Part shown: positions 41,197 through 48,236 of the stretch, piece by piece
Numbering within the stretch: position 1 is the stretch's first letter
Layout: each line of letters opens with the position of its first letter
Assembly (NCBI RefSeq): GCF_003610785.1
Contig: NZ_RAQQ01000009.1
Coordinates: forward strand, 186,001 to 250,000
Length of the DNA: 64,000 bases
Reading direction: 5' to 3'
From: Micromonospora globbae
GTDB lineage: Bacteria > Actinomycetota > Actinomycetes > Mycobacteriales > Micromonosporaceae
Translations under genes and position numbers: made by a program
Notes under the pieces: generated by a model
The model's database searches: none
What the model was told of the DNA's origin: nothing
Seen by the model: the letters and a program-made list of their open reading frames with translations, nothing else

Positions 41197-42344
41197 GATT
41201 CGAGATCAGCAAGGTGCTGGACGCCATCGAGGGGCGGGTCTGCACCGACCCGTCGCTGGCGCGGGCCGTGGTCGACCTGGCCGAGGTGATCCGCTACCAG
41301 GACATCGACGGCGGGCGGCCGGCGAGCCTGCTCCGGCTCGGCATGGTCATCGACGCCCTCTCGCGGCAGTTGGAGGAGGACGGCGTCCAGGTCTACGCCG
41401 TGGTGCACCGAGCCTTGCTCTCCGACGCCGACCTCACCTCGAACGAGCGGATGGTGATCCGCCGGTGGGCCGACGACGGGCTCGTCGAGGTGCTCGACAA
41501 CCCCGGCGACCGGATCGTCGAGGTCGCCGACCTGCTCGGCGTGCCGGTGCTCAGCAGGAGGCGCTTCGACGGGCTGCGCGGGCGCTTCCCGTGGGTCGCC
41601 GAGGAGCCGGGACGCGTGCTCGCACCGGTGCCCGGTGCCGGCGGGCCGGCCCTCGTCGCGCACGTCGGCGGGGGCGACAAGCCCGTGTCCGGCGCCCGGT
41701 CCGCGGCGGGAGCGAAACTGCTGGCCCGCCAGTGGAGGTGCCCGGAGGCCGGCTGCGCGCTCTTCGGCGGCGGCGGTGGGGGTGGCGCCTTCGCCGACCT
41801 GGCCCGGGTGCAGCGCAGCCCGGCCGCGCAGGCACCACCCACCCTGCGCGGTGGCGTGCCGACCTGCCCCCGGCACGGGACCCGGCTGAGTGACGCGGGG
41901 CCGCGACCGCGTACGGAGGTGCTGGCCGTGCGGATCGGCGGACTGGTCCGGCGCCGGTTCGTCGTCAGTGAGGAGCAGCCGGTGCTGGTCGGCCGGGCGC
42001 CCGAGGGCGACGGTGGGATCATGCTCGGCCAGTGGCTCAACGACGAGGCGCGCCGCTGGATCAGCCGCAACCACCTCCGGTTGGAGCTGCGGGTCGGCGA
42101 GGTGATCGTCACCGACATCAGCACCAACGGCTCCGGCATCCGGCCCGGCGGCTCGCTGGCCGAGGGGGACCGCATCGCGCTCGCCCCCAAGCAGTCCCGG
42201 GTGCTCGCCGAGAACGACATGGTGGAGCTCTACCCCGGGGTGCAGGTCGGCCGGGCCGAGGAACTGCCCACCGACGCGACCTTCACCCCCGCCTCCGTGA
42301 TGGCGGAGGCCCCCACGATGGCCATGCGGCTGCCCCGCCCCTGA
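41193..42344 (+). CDS. FHA-domain protein
   Basis: A 383-residue cytoplasmic protein. An N-terminal alpha-helical region (about 1-130) precedes a central stretch with CPEAGC and CPRHG, which could bind a metal as a loose Cys/His cluster around a Gly-rich loop. A C-terminal forkhead-associated domain (about 240-355) has VLVGRAPEGDGGIML, RRWISRNHLRLEL and ITDISTNGSGI-like blocks, the Arg/Ser/Asn phosphothreonine-binding signature. It should bind phosphorylated partners of Ser/Thr kinases. It is coupled to the pterin dehydratase by ATGA, but a functional link is not obvious. A hairpin ends the operon. Confidence 0.88.
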   Translation: MRFEISKVLDAIEGRVCTDPSLARAVVDLAEVIRYQDIDGGRPASLLRLGMVIDALSRQLEEDGVQVYAVVHRALLSDADLTSNERMVIRRWADDGLVEVLDNPGDRIVEVADLLGVPVLSRRRFDGLRGRFPWVAEEPGRVLAPVPGAGGPALVAHVGGGDKPVSGARSAAGAKLLARQWRCPEAGCALFGGGGGGGAFADLARVQRSPAAQAPPTLRGGVPTCPRHGTRLSDAGPRPRTEVLAVRIGGLVRRRFVVSEEQPVLVGRAPEGDGGIMLGQWLNDEARRWISRNHLRLELRVGEVIVTDISTNGSGIRPGGSLAEGDRIALAPKQSRVLAENDMVELYPGVQVGRAEELPTDATFTPASVMAEAPTMAMRLPRP

Positions 42345-42354
42345 CCCGACCACC

Positions 42355-42380
42355 CCCGCCCGGGCCCGGTCCCGGGCGGG
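42355..42380 (+). terminator. terminator of the pterin dehydratase-FHA operon
   Basis: CCCGCCCGGG pairs perfectly with CCCGGGCGGG around a 6-base loop, ten bases after the FHA stop. Confidence 0.7.
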
Positions 42381-42406
42381 CCGGGCCGGGGCGGCTCTGG
42401 TCCGGT

Positions 42407-42461
42407 GATCATGAAGTTACTGCCGCGACACGCCGTCGTGCCGGCCGATAACTTCATGATC
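42407..42461. repeat. palindromic element with 13-bp arms
   Basis: GATCATGAAGTTA (42407-42419) and its exact complement (42449-42461) flank a 29-base GC-rich loop. The arms are AT-rich in a GC-rich setting. The arrangement resembles dispersed intergenic palindromes (REP/MITE-like) rather than a terminator. Confidence 0.75.
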
Positions 42462-42517
42462 GACGGGCGGATCCGGGCCTGGGTCGGGGCCGGGTCGGGT
42501 CGGGTCGGGGCAGGCGG

Positions 42518-43735
42518 TCAGGCGGTCAGGATGGCGGCCAGCTGGGTTACGGCGTGGTCGATCTCCTCCTCGGTGACCACCAGGGGCGGCGCGAGGCGGA
42601 TGGTCGAACCGTGCGTGTCCTTGGCGAGCACGCCACGCTCGGCGAGCCGCTCGCACGCCTCCCGGCCGGTCATCAGCGCCGGATCGATGTCCAGGCCGGC
42701 CCAGAGCCCACGGCCCCGCACGGCGACCAGGCCCTTCCCGATCAGCTCGCGGAGACGGGCGTGCAGCCGGGCGCCCAGCTCGGCGGACCGGCGCTGGAAC
42801 TCGCCGGTGGCGAGCATCCGTACGACCTCGACGGCCACCGCGCAGGCGAGCGGGTTGCCGCCGAACGTGGAACCGTGCTGGCCGGGCTTGAGGACACCGA
42901 GCACGTCGGCGTTCGCCACCACCGCGGACACCGGCACGATGCCCCCGCCCAGCGCCTTGCCGAGCAGGTACATGTCCGGCGTGACACCCTCGTGGTCGCA
43001 GGCGAAGGTCGCACCCGTACGGCCGAGGCCGGACTGGATCTCGTCGGCGATGAAGAGCACGTTGCGCTCGGTGCAGACGGCGCGTACGCCGGGCAGGTAG
43101 CCCTCGGGCGGCACCACCACGCCCTGCTCGCCCTGGATCGGTTCGAGAAGCACGGCCACGGTGTTCTCGTCGATGGCGGCGGTCAGCGCGTCGAGGTCGC
43201 CGTACGGGACCACGGTGAAGCCCGGAGTGTACGGGCCGAAGTCGGCGCGGGCGTCCTCGTCGGTCGAGAAGCTCACGATGGTGGTCGTACGCCCGTGGAA
43301 GTTGCCCTCGGCGACCACGATGTTGGCCTGGCCGGCCGGTACGCCCTTGACCTGGTAGCCCCACTTGCGGGCCACCTTGATCCCCGTCTCCACCGCCTCG
43401 GCGCCGGTGTTCATCGGCAGGACCATGTCCTTGCCGCAGAGTTCGGCCAGCTCGCGGCAGAAGTCCGCGAACTGGTCGTGGATGAACGCGCGGCTGGTGA
43501 GGGTGAGCCGGTCGAGCTGCGCGTGCGCCGCGGCGATCAGCGTCGGGTGGCGGTGGCCGAAGTTGAGCGCCGAGTAGCCGGCGAGGAAGTCGAGGTAGCG
43601 CCGGCCGTCGACGTCGGTCAGCCAGGCGCCCTCCGCCGACGAGATCACCACCGGCAGCGGGTGGTAGTTGTGGGCGGTCCAGCGTTCCGCGTCCCGGACG
43701 GCGCCCGGCGTCCGCAGCATGTCGTCGACGATCAC
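42518..43735 (-). CDS. rocD: ornithine aminotransferase
   Basis: A class III PLP aminotransferase of 405 residues converting ornithine and 2-oxoglutarate to glutamate semialdehyde and glutamate. Landmarks are NYHPLPVVISSAEGAWLTDVDG in general form, LPMNTGAEAVETGIK, EPIQGEQGVV, FIADEIQSGLGRTG with the PLP-interacting Asp, the Schiff-base Lys in LLGKALGGG, and HGSTFGGNPLA. The GTG at 43735 overlaps the ddaH-like stop as GTGA. It forms a two-gene operon with that amidinohydrolase, so arginine-type substrates are probably converted to ornithine and then to glutamate semialdehyde. Confidence 0.95.
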   Translation of the reverse strand: MIVDDMLRTPGAVRDAERWTAHNYHPLPVVISSAEGAWLTDVDGRRYLDFLAGYSALNFGHRHPTLIAAAHAQLDRLTLTSRAFIHDQFADFCRELAELCGKDMVLPMNTGAEAVETGIKVARKWGYQVKGVPAGQANIVVAEGNFHGRTTTIVSFSTDEDARADFGPYTPGFTVVPYGDLDALTAAIDENTVAVLLEPIQGEQGVVVPPEGYLPGVRAVCTERNVLFIADEIQSGLGRTGATFACDHEGVTPDMYLLGKALGGGIVPVSAVVANADVLGVLKPGQHGSTFGGNPLACAVAVEVVRMLATGEFQRRSAELGARLHARLRELIGKGLVAVRGRGLWAGLDIDPALMTGREACERLAERGVLAKDTHGSTIRLAPPLVVTEEEIDHAVTQLAAILTA

Positions 43736-44553
43736 TTGCTTGCCCTTCCCTGTCGGAGTCGCAACGTGCAGCACTTCGGTCCGCCGCCGGCCTTACGCAG
43801 CTCGGACAGGTCGACACCGATGGTCTCGTAGCCCCGGTCGCGCAGCTGGGCGGCCAGGTCGGTGGCCTGCGCGGGCAGCACCACGTGCCGGCCGTCGCTG
43901 ACCGCGTTGAGGCCGAGCACCTCGGCGTCGGCCATGGTGGCGTGCACGGCGTCGGGGAAGAGCCGGCGCAGCACCGCCTGGCTGCCGGGGGAGAACGCCT
44001 CCGGCAGGTACGCCACCGTGCGCTCGTCGAGCACGGTCAGGGCGGTGTCCAGGTGGTAGAAGCGCGGGTCCACCAGCTGCATGGTGATCACCGGGTAGCC
44101 GAAGACCTCCTGCAACTGGGCGTGCGAGGCGTGCGCGGTACGGAAGCCCGTGCCGGCGAGCAGCAGGTCGCCGACCAGCAGCACGTCGCCCTCGCCCTCG
44201 TTGACGTGCTTCGGGTCGTACAGCTCGAAGCCGGCGGCCTCGAACCAGGCCCGGTACGCGGGAGCCTCGTCGGCGCGCTGCGGGTCGCGGAACTGCACCG
44301 CCATCGCCTTGCCGTCGATCACCGTGCCGCCGTTGGCCGCGAACACCATGTCGGGCAGGCCCGGCACCGGAGCGATCTCCTCGACGGTGTGGCCCAGGTC
44401 CCGGTAGACCTGCCGCAGCTGCTCCCACTGGCGGATCGCCAGCTCCGTGTCGACGGGCGCGGTCGGATCCATCCACGGGTTGATCGCGTAGTCCACGGCG
44501 AAGTACGTCGGCCGGCACATGAGGAAGTGCTGGCGGGTGGCGTCCATCGTCAT
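43732..44553 (-). CDS. ddaH: amidinohydrolase of the dimethylarginine dimethylaminohydrolase (DDAH) family
   Basis: A 273-residue pentein-fold enzyme. It has RPTYFAVDYAINPWMD at the N-terminus, DMVFAANGGTVIDG, EGEGDVLL with the catalytic Glu/Asp region, FRTAHASH, a HLDTALTVLDERTVAYLPEAF segment with the catalytic His, and the nucleophilic Cys in GGPKCCTLRL near the C-terminus. DDAH makes citrulline from methylated arginine. Because rocD follows by a 4-bp overlap, an ornithine-yielding arginine dihydrolase activity is an attractive alternative. The ATG at 44553 has AGGA upstream; ATG 44547 is also possible. Confidence 0.88.
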   Translation of the reverse strand: MTMDATRQHFLMCRPTYFAVDYAINPWMDPTAPVDTELAIRQWEQLRQVYRDLGHTVEEIAPVPGLPDMVFAANGGTVIDGKAMAVQFRDPQRADEAPAYRAWFEAAGFELYDPKHVNEGEGDVLLVGDLLLAGTGFRTAHASHAQLQEVFGYPVITMQLVDPRFYHLDTALTVLDERTVAYLPEAFSPGSQAVLRRLFPDAVHATMADAEVLGLNAVSDGRHVVLPAQATDLAAQLRDRGYETIGVDLSELRKAGGGPKCCTLRLRQGRASK

Positions 44554-44659
44554 CTGTCCTGCTCCCACGGGTCGGGCGCGCCCGGCCACCGTCGGCCCAC
44601 GGGCTGGCGCCGTGGTTCAACCGTATTCGGCACAACCCGGCGGGATCCACCGCAGGAAG

Positions 44660-44716
44660 TTGCACGGAGCAGTCGTTCGTTGCGTCTGAGGCCGACAGGA
44701 AGGCGATTCGTTGCGT
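44660..44716 (-). promoter_or_regulatory. TTGCrt direct repeats upstream of the ddaH-rocD operon
   Basis: TTCGTTGCGT occurs at 44676-44685 and 44707-44716, 31 bp apart (about three helical turns). A related TTGCAC lies at 44660. They could be sites for an Lrp/AsnC-type regulator, a common controller of rocD genes. This is a weak, pattern-only call. Confidence 0.35.
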
Positions 44717-44816
44717 GCCGCGCTGTCCTGGGCGCTCACCGACGGATCGCGCGCCGGGCTGCCCACGCGGAGCGGCTCCGGACTGCCCACGGGCCGGCCG
44801 GCGGCGGCACGGGCCA

Positions 44817-44901
44817 CGATCGCGCTGGATCCGCGATCGTGCTGGATCCGCGACTGCGCGGGACCCATGATCGCGCTGGACCCATGATCGTGCTGGATCG
44901 T
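44817..44901. repeat. five 17-bp tandem repeats
   Basis: Units start at 44817, 44834, 44851, 44868 and 44885. Consensus is yGATCGyGCTGGAyCCr; four units are close and the middle one is degenerate. There are no spacers, so it is not CRISPR. The whole 44554-45179 stretch holds no convincing gene; it consists of this array, hairpins and repeated CGGCGTCCCC blocks (about 44963-45010). Confidence 0.85.
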
Positions 44902-44942
44902 GGAAGTAGTGGCCTCGGTCGCGCCGGGAGGGCACTACTTCC
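44902..44942. repeat. inverted repeat joined to the 17-bp array
   Basis: GGAAGTAGTG (44902-44911) and CACTACTTCC (44933-44942) flank a 21-base loop, beginning at the base after the fifth 17-bp unit. TGGAAGTAG recurs at 44943-44951. Confidence 0.8.
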
Positions 44943-45055
44943 TGGAAGTAGCGGGTGTCAGCGGCGTCCCCCCGCGGCGCGGCGGCGTCCCCCGCACGCG
45001 GCGTCCCCTGGCACGGCGGCGTTCCTCGCGGGCGCGGCCCGGGCCCGGACACACA

Positions 45056-45082
45056 TCAGGGGCGGCGAACCGCCGCCCCTGA
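45056..45082. terminator. 12-bp hairpin
   Basis: TCAGGGGCGGCG and its complement surround a 3-base loop. Together with the hairpin at 45121-45167 it may form a terminator for the gene ending at 45180. Confidence 0.6.
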
Positions 45083-45120
45083 ACCTGTGTCGCCCGGCTG
45101 GTGAACCACCAGACTGGTCG

Positions 45121-45167
45121 GGCTCGCCGGTGCACCACCGGCGCTGCCGGCGCACCGCCGGCGAGCC
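45121..45167 (-). terminator. terminator downstream of the Asp/Arg-rich membrane protein
   Basis: GGCTCGCCGG pairs with CCGGCGAGCC, enclosing smaller CCGGCG stems, 13 bases beyond the stop at 45180. Confidence 0.6.
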
Positions 45168-45179
45168 GCACAGTGCCCG

Positions 45180-46067
45180 TCAGAGCCGATCCACAAACTG
45201 TGAATCAAGCCACTCGCGGAACCGCTGCACCCAGTCGCCGTCGGTCGTGGGCCAGTCGAACTGACCCGTCATCGCGAGCACGCCGAGCACCACGGCCGCG
45301 AGGCCGAACCCCACACCGAGCAGCGCGTCCGTCGTACCCGCGACGTGCCGACGCCGGGTCGCGACGAGGCCGAGCACGGCGAGGACCGCGCCGATCGCGC
45401 CGAGCCCGATGCCGTAGCCGGCGAGGGTGCCGGTCAGCACGAAGAGGGCCCCGGCGATCCCGAGGACGAGTCCGAGGGTGGCGAGCAGACTGGTCCGCGG
45501 CCTGGGGCCGGGCGCCGCAGGCCCTACCGTCTCGTCCCGCTCCGTGACCGGCGCGACGGCACGGTCGCGGTCGAGGTCCCGGTCGACGGGACGCTCGAGG
45601 GTCGCGTCCGGGTCGGGCCGCCGCTCGCCCAGCTCGGGACGCACCGTGGCGGCCCGGGCCACGGCGGCCCGGTCGGCGGCCCTCCGGTCGGCGCCCAGGG
45701 TCGTGCCGTCGCCCCGGTCGGCGTCCGCGGGCCTGCGGTCGGCCACGCGGCGATCGGCGTCCACGGGCGTGCGATCGCCCCGGTCGGCGTCCACGGTCGT
45801 GCGGTCGCCCGCGCGCCGGTCGGCGTCCGCGACATCGGCCGCGCGTCGGTCGGCCGTCGTGACCCGCCCGCCGGTCGCCGCGGCGCCGCTGCGGTACGTC
45901 GTCCGGTCGGCGTCCCGGTCGGCGACCGTCGGGCCGCCCGCGAGGGAGCCGTCCGGCGTCCGATCCGGGTCGGCGTCCCGGGTGTGGCGGCCGTCGGCAC
46001 GGCCGTCGAGGTTCTCGTCCCGCGTCGCCGGGTCCGACCGGCGGGACAGCGAAGGAATCTTGACCAC
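45180..46067 (-). CDS. membrane protein with long Asp/Arg-rich low-complexity region
   Basis: The GTG at 46067 follows AGGAGG and gives 295 residues. Residues about 10-175 are a mixed-charge low-complexity region with quasi-repeats such as VDADRGDRTPVDADRR and ADRRAADVADADRRAGDRT. Three hydrophobic segments follow (about 185-275), and the C-terminus is DWVQRFREWLDSQFVDRL, probably an amphipathic helix. The membrane part resembles small DUF4190-type proteins; the charged region is likely disordered and cytoplasmic. No function is known. The underlying DNA is itself repetitive (CGGTCGGCGTCC-type units). Confidence 0.78.
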   Translation of the reverse strand: MVKIPSLSRRSDPATRDENLDGRADGRHTRDADPDRTPDGSLAGGPTVADRDADRTTYRSGAAATGGRVTTADRRAADVADADRRAGDRTTVDADRGDRTPVDADRRVADRRPADADRGDGTTLGADRRAADRAAVARAATVRPELGERRPDPDATLERPVDRDLDRDRAVAPVTERDETVGPAAPGPRPRTSLLATLGLVLGIAGALFVLTGTLAGYGIGLGAIGAVLAVLGLVATRRRHVAGTTDALLGVGFGLAAVVLGVLAMTGQFDWPTTDGDWVQRFREWLDSQFVDRL

Positions 46068-46220
46068 AACACACCTCCTGTCGAATGCGTGGGGGCCGGT
46101 GGAACGGGGTGGCTGCCACGCGGTATCCACTACCGGTACCCAGCCGTGTGTTTCCCGACACACAGGACGTCGGCGTGCGGCCTCCCGGGCGACGCCGCGC
46201 GGCCTGGCCCTGGCTGCGCC

Positions 46221-46355
46221 GGCACCGGCACCGGCACCGGCCCGGCCTTGGCTGCCTGGGCACGCCGGTTCCCGCCCGGTTCCGGGAACGCCCGCCGGCA
46301 CGCCGGTTCCCGCCCGATCCCGGGAACGCCCGCCGGCACGCCGGTTCCGGCCCGG
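46221..46355. repeat. GGCACC hexamers and 38-bp tandem repeats
   Basis: GGCACC is repeated three times at 46221-46238. Then two 38-bp units (46261-46298, 46299-46336) differ by only two bases, and a partial third runs to about 46355. Each unit contains the palindrome-like TTCCGGGAA/TCCCGGGA. The array fills most of the 309-bp gap before the Nei-type gene; no gene is seen there. Confidence 0.85.
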
Positions 46356-46362
46356 TCGTGGC

Positions 46363-46368
46363 TACGCT
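46363..46368 (+). promoter_or_regulatory. -10 element TACGCT, probable leaderless start
   Basis: TACGCT lies eight bases before the GTG at 46377 and directly after the 38-bp repeat array; no Shine-Dalgarno is visible. Confidence 0.45.
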
Positions 46369-46376
46369 TGCTGGTC

Positions 46377-47186
46377 GTGCCAGAGGGACACACCATCCAC
46401 CGCCTCGCGGCCCGCCACGCCGAACTGTTCGCCGGTGACAAGGTGCACGCCGCCAGCCCGCAGGGCCGCTTCGCGGAGGGCGCCGCCCGGCTCACCGGCA
46501 CCGTGCTGGAGGCCACCGAGGCGTACGGCAAGCACCTGCTGCACCACCACGCCGGCGAGCTGACCCTGCACGTGCACCTCGGGCTCTACGGCAAGGTCAC
46601 CGACGGCACCGGCGAGCCGCCCGAGCCGGTGGGCCAGGTGCGGCTGCGGCTGACCAGCGACCGGTACTGGCTGGACCTGCGCGGCCCGGCCGCGTGCGAG
46701 GTGCTCACCCCACCGGAGGTGGCGGCGTTGTGGGCCCGGCTCGGCCCCGACCCGCTGCGCGCCGACGCCGACCCCGACCGGGCGTACGCCCGGATCTCGC
46801 GCAGCGCCACACCGCTCGCCGCGCTCCTGCTCGACCAGTCGGTGGTGGCCGGCACCGGGCTGATCTTCGTGACAGAGGCGCTGTTCCGTGCCGGCCTCTC
46901 GCCGACGCTGCCCGGTCGCGGGCTGGACCGGGCCGGCTGGGACCGGATCTGGGCCGACCTGGTCGACCTCATGACCCGGGCCGTGCGGCAGGGCCGCATC
47001 GACACGGTCCGCGACGAGCACCTTCCGGAGGCGATGGGCCGGCCACCGCGGGTCGACCGGCACGGCGGCGAGGTGTACGTCTACCGCCGCGCGGGCGCGC
47101 CCTGCCACGTCTGCGGCACCGCGGTCAGCCGGGGCGCGCTGGCGGGCCGCAACCTCTACTGGTGCGCCACCTGCCAGCCCGGCTGA
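46377..47186 (+). CDS. nei: Fpg/Nei family DNA glycosylase/AP lyase
   Basis: A 269-residue base-excision repair enzyme. Pro2-Glu3 after the initiator (PEGHTIHRLA) provide the catalytic amine and acid. GKHLLHHHAGELTLHVHLGLYG forms the N-terminal sandwich region. The helix-two-turn-helix lies around LLDQSVVAGTGLIFVTEALFRAGLSP, and the C-terminal zinc finger is CHVCG...CATC. The PEGHTIH opening is characteristic of actinobacterial endonuclease VIII (Nei) relatives, which remove oxidised pyrimidines. A monocistronic gene behind a repeat array. Confidence 0.93.
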   Translation: MPEGHTIHRLAARHAELFAGDKVHAASPQGRFAEGAARLTGTVLEATEAYGKHLLHHHAGELTLHVHLGLYGKVTDGTGEPPEPVGQVRLRLTSDRYWLDLRGPAACEVLTPPEVAALWARLGPDPLRADADPDRAYARISRSATPLAALLLDQSVVAGTGLIFVTEALFRAGLSPTLPGRGLDRAGWDRIWADLVDLMTRAVRQGRIDTVRDEHLPEAMGRPPRVDRHGGEVYVYRRAGAPCHVCGTAVSRGALAGRNLYWCATCQPG

Positions 47187-47294
47187 CGCGGCAGCAGTCG
47201 CAGTCAGGGATGCCGCGAGCGTCCCGAGGGGGACGGGCGAGGTCACCGGGTACGGGAGCCGGCCGACCCGGCACGCCCCCGCGCCGCGGCCCCG

Positions 47295-48134
47295 TCAGCT
47301 CACCGCGCGGAGGATGCCCCCGGACTGGTGGCGCAGCCGCTCCACGGCCTGCGCCGTCGACTCGTCGGCCGGGAGCAGCACGACCAGCTCCTGAGCGTCG
47401 GTGCTCGGCAGTTCCAGCCGCTCCCGGTGCCAGCGGAACTCGTGCCCGTCGGGGTGGCGCAGCCGCAGCGGCACCTGCGGCGGGGGCAGGTGGCGGTGGA
47501 GCCGTCGGGTGAACTCCGGCCCGGCGACGGGCGCGAGCGTGGCCCGGAACCACTCGGACGTCTCCGCCGAGGGCCCGAGCCACAGGTCGAAGACCTGCTC
47601 GTCGGCCACCTGGTCCCAGTCGGGCAGGAACGCGCGGGCGCGCGGATCGGTGAAGACGTAGGTCGTGAGGTTCGGCATCTCCGCGTCGAGCAGTCCGGTC
47701 CCGCGCATGACCAGCTCGAACCCGCTGGTGTACGCGAGCACGTCGCCCAGGCGGTTGGTGACGAACGCGATCCCGGGTTCGAGCAGCCGGAGGGTGGCCA
47801 GCACGGTCGGCCGGACGTCGCGGTTGGGCGGTGCCGGCGGCCGGTGCCCGGGGCAGGCGCCGCCGGTGATCTTCGCGAGGTAACGCAGGTGGTGGCGTTC
47901 CCCGGCGTCGAGGCTGAGGGCGTCCGCGAGAGCGTTCAGCACGGCCGGGGACGGATTGCGGTCGCGTCCCTGCTCGATGCGGGTGAGGTACTCGACGCTG
48001 ATCCCGGCGCGCATCGCCAGCTCGGTGCGTCGCAGGCCCGGGGCACGGCGCCGGCCGTGATCGGGCAGCCCGAACGACTCGGGCTGGAGGCTGTCGCGTT
48101 TGGCGCGGACGAAGTCGCCCAACGGCGTGCTCAT
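47295..48134 (-). CDS. XRE-family (MmyB-like) transcriptional regulator
   Basis: A 279-residue regulator. The N-terminal helix-turn-helix (about 8-75) has GLRRTELAMRAGISVEYLTRIEQGRDRNPS in overall form. The C-terminal MmyB-like ligand domain (about 100-270) reads NRLGDVLAYTSGFELVM, YVFTDPRARAFLPDW and GHEFRWHRERLEL in part. These regulators usually repress a divergent oxidoreductase gene; here the FMN reductase gene starts 103 bp away in the opposite direction. The ligand may be a fatty acid or flavin-related compound, as known for some MmyB relatives, but this is unproven. Confidence 0.93.
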   Translation of the reverse strand: MSTPLGDFVRAKRDSLQPESFGLPDHGRRRAPGLRRTELAMRAGISVEYLTRIEQGRDRNPSPAVLNALADALSLDAGERHHLRYLAKITGGACPGHRPPAPPNRDVRPTVLATLRLLEPGIAFVTNRLGDVLAYTSGFELVMRGTGLLDAEMPNLTTYVFTDPRARAFLPDWDQVADEQVFDLWLGPSAETSEWFRATLAPVAGPEFTRRLHRHLPPPQVPLRLRHPDGHEFRWHRERLELPSTDAQELVVLLPADESTAQAVERLRHQSGGILRAVS

Positions 48135-48236
48135 GCCGGGAAGTCTAGGCAGCCGCGAACGGCGTAGCGTGGCCCCGCGAGGGCCAGCCTGCGCCCGGTC
48201 TGGTTGCCGGCTTCGCGACGACCGACCGTGGAGCGC

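Noticed and set aside
44617..44868. 83-codon minus-strand frame upstream of ddaH
   Set aside because: It runs through the tandem repeats, lacks a ribosome site and has no conserved look; more likely non-coding.
44817..44901. CRISPR array
   Set aside because: The 17-bp units abut without unique spacers and no cas gene is near; it is a simple tandem repeat.
46261..46355. CRISPR or attachment site
   Set aside because: The 38-bp units are contiguous with no spacers, and there is no integrase, tRNA or phage gene nearby.
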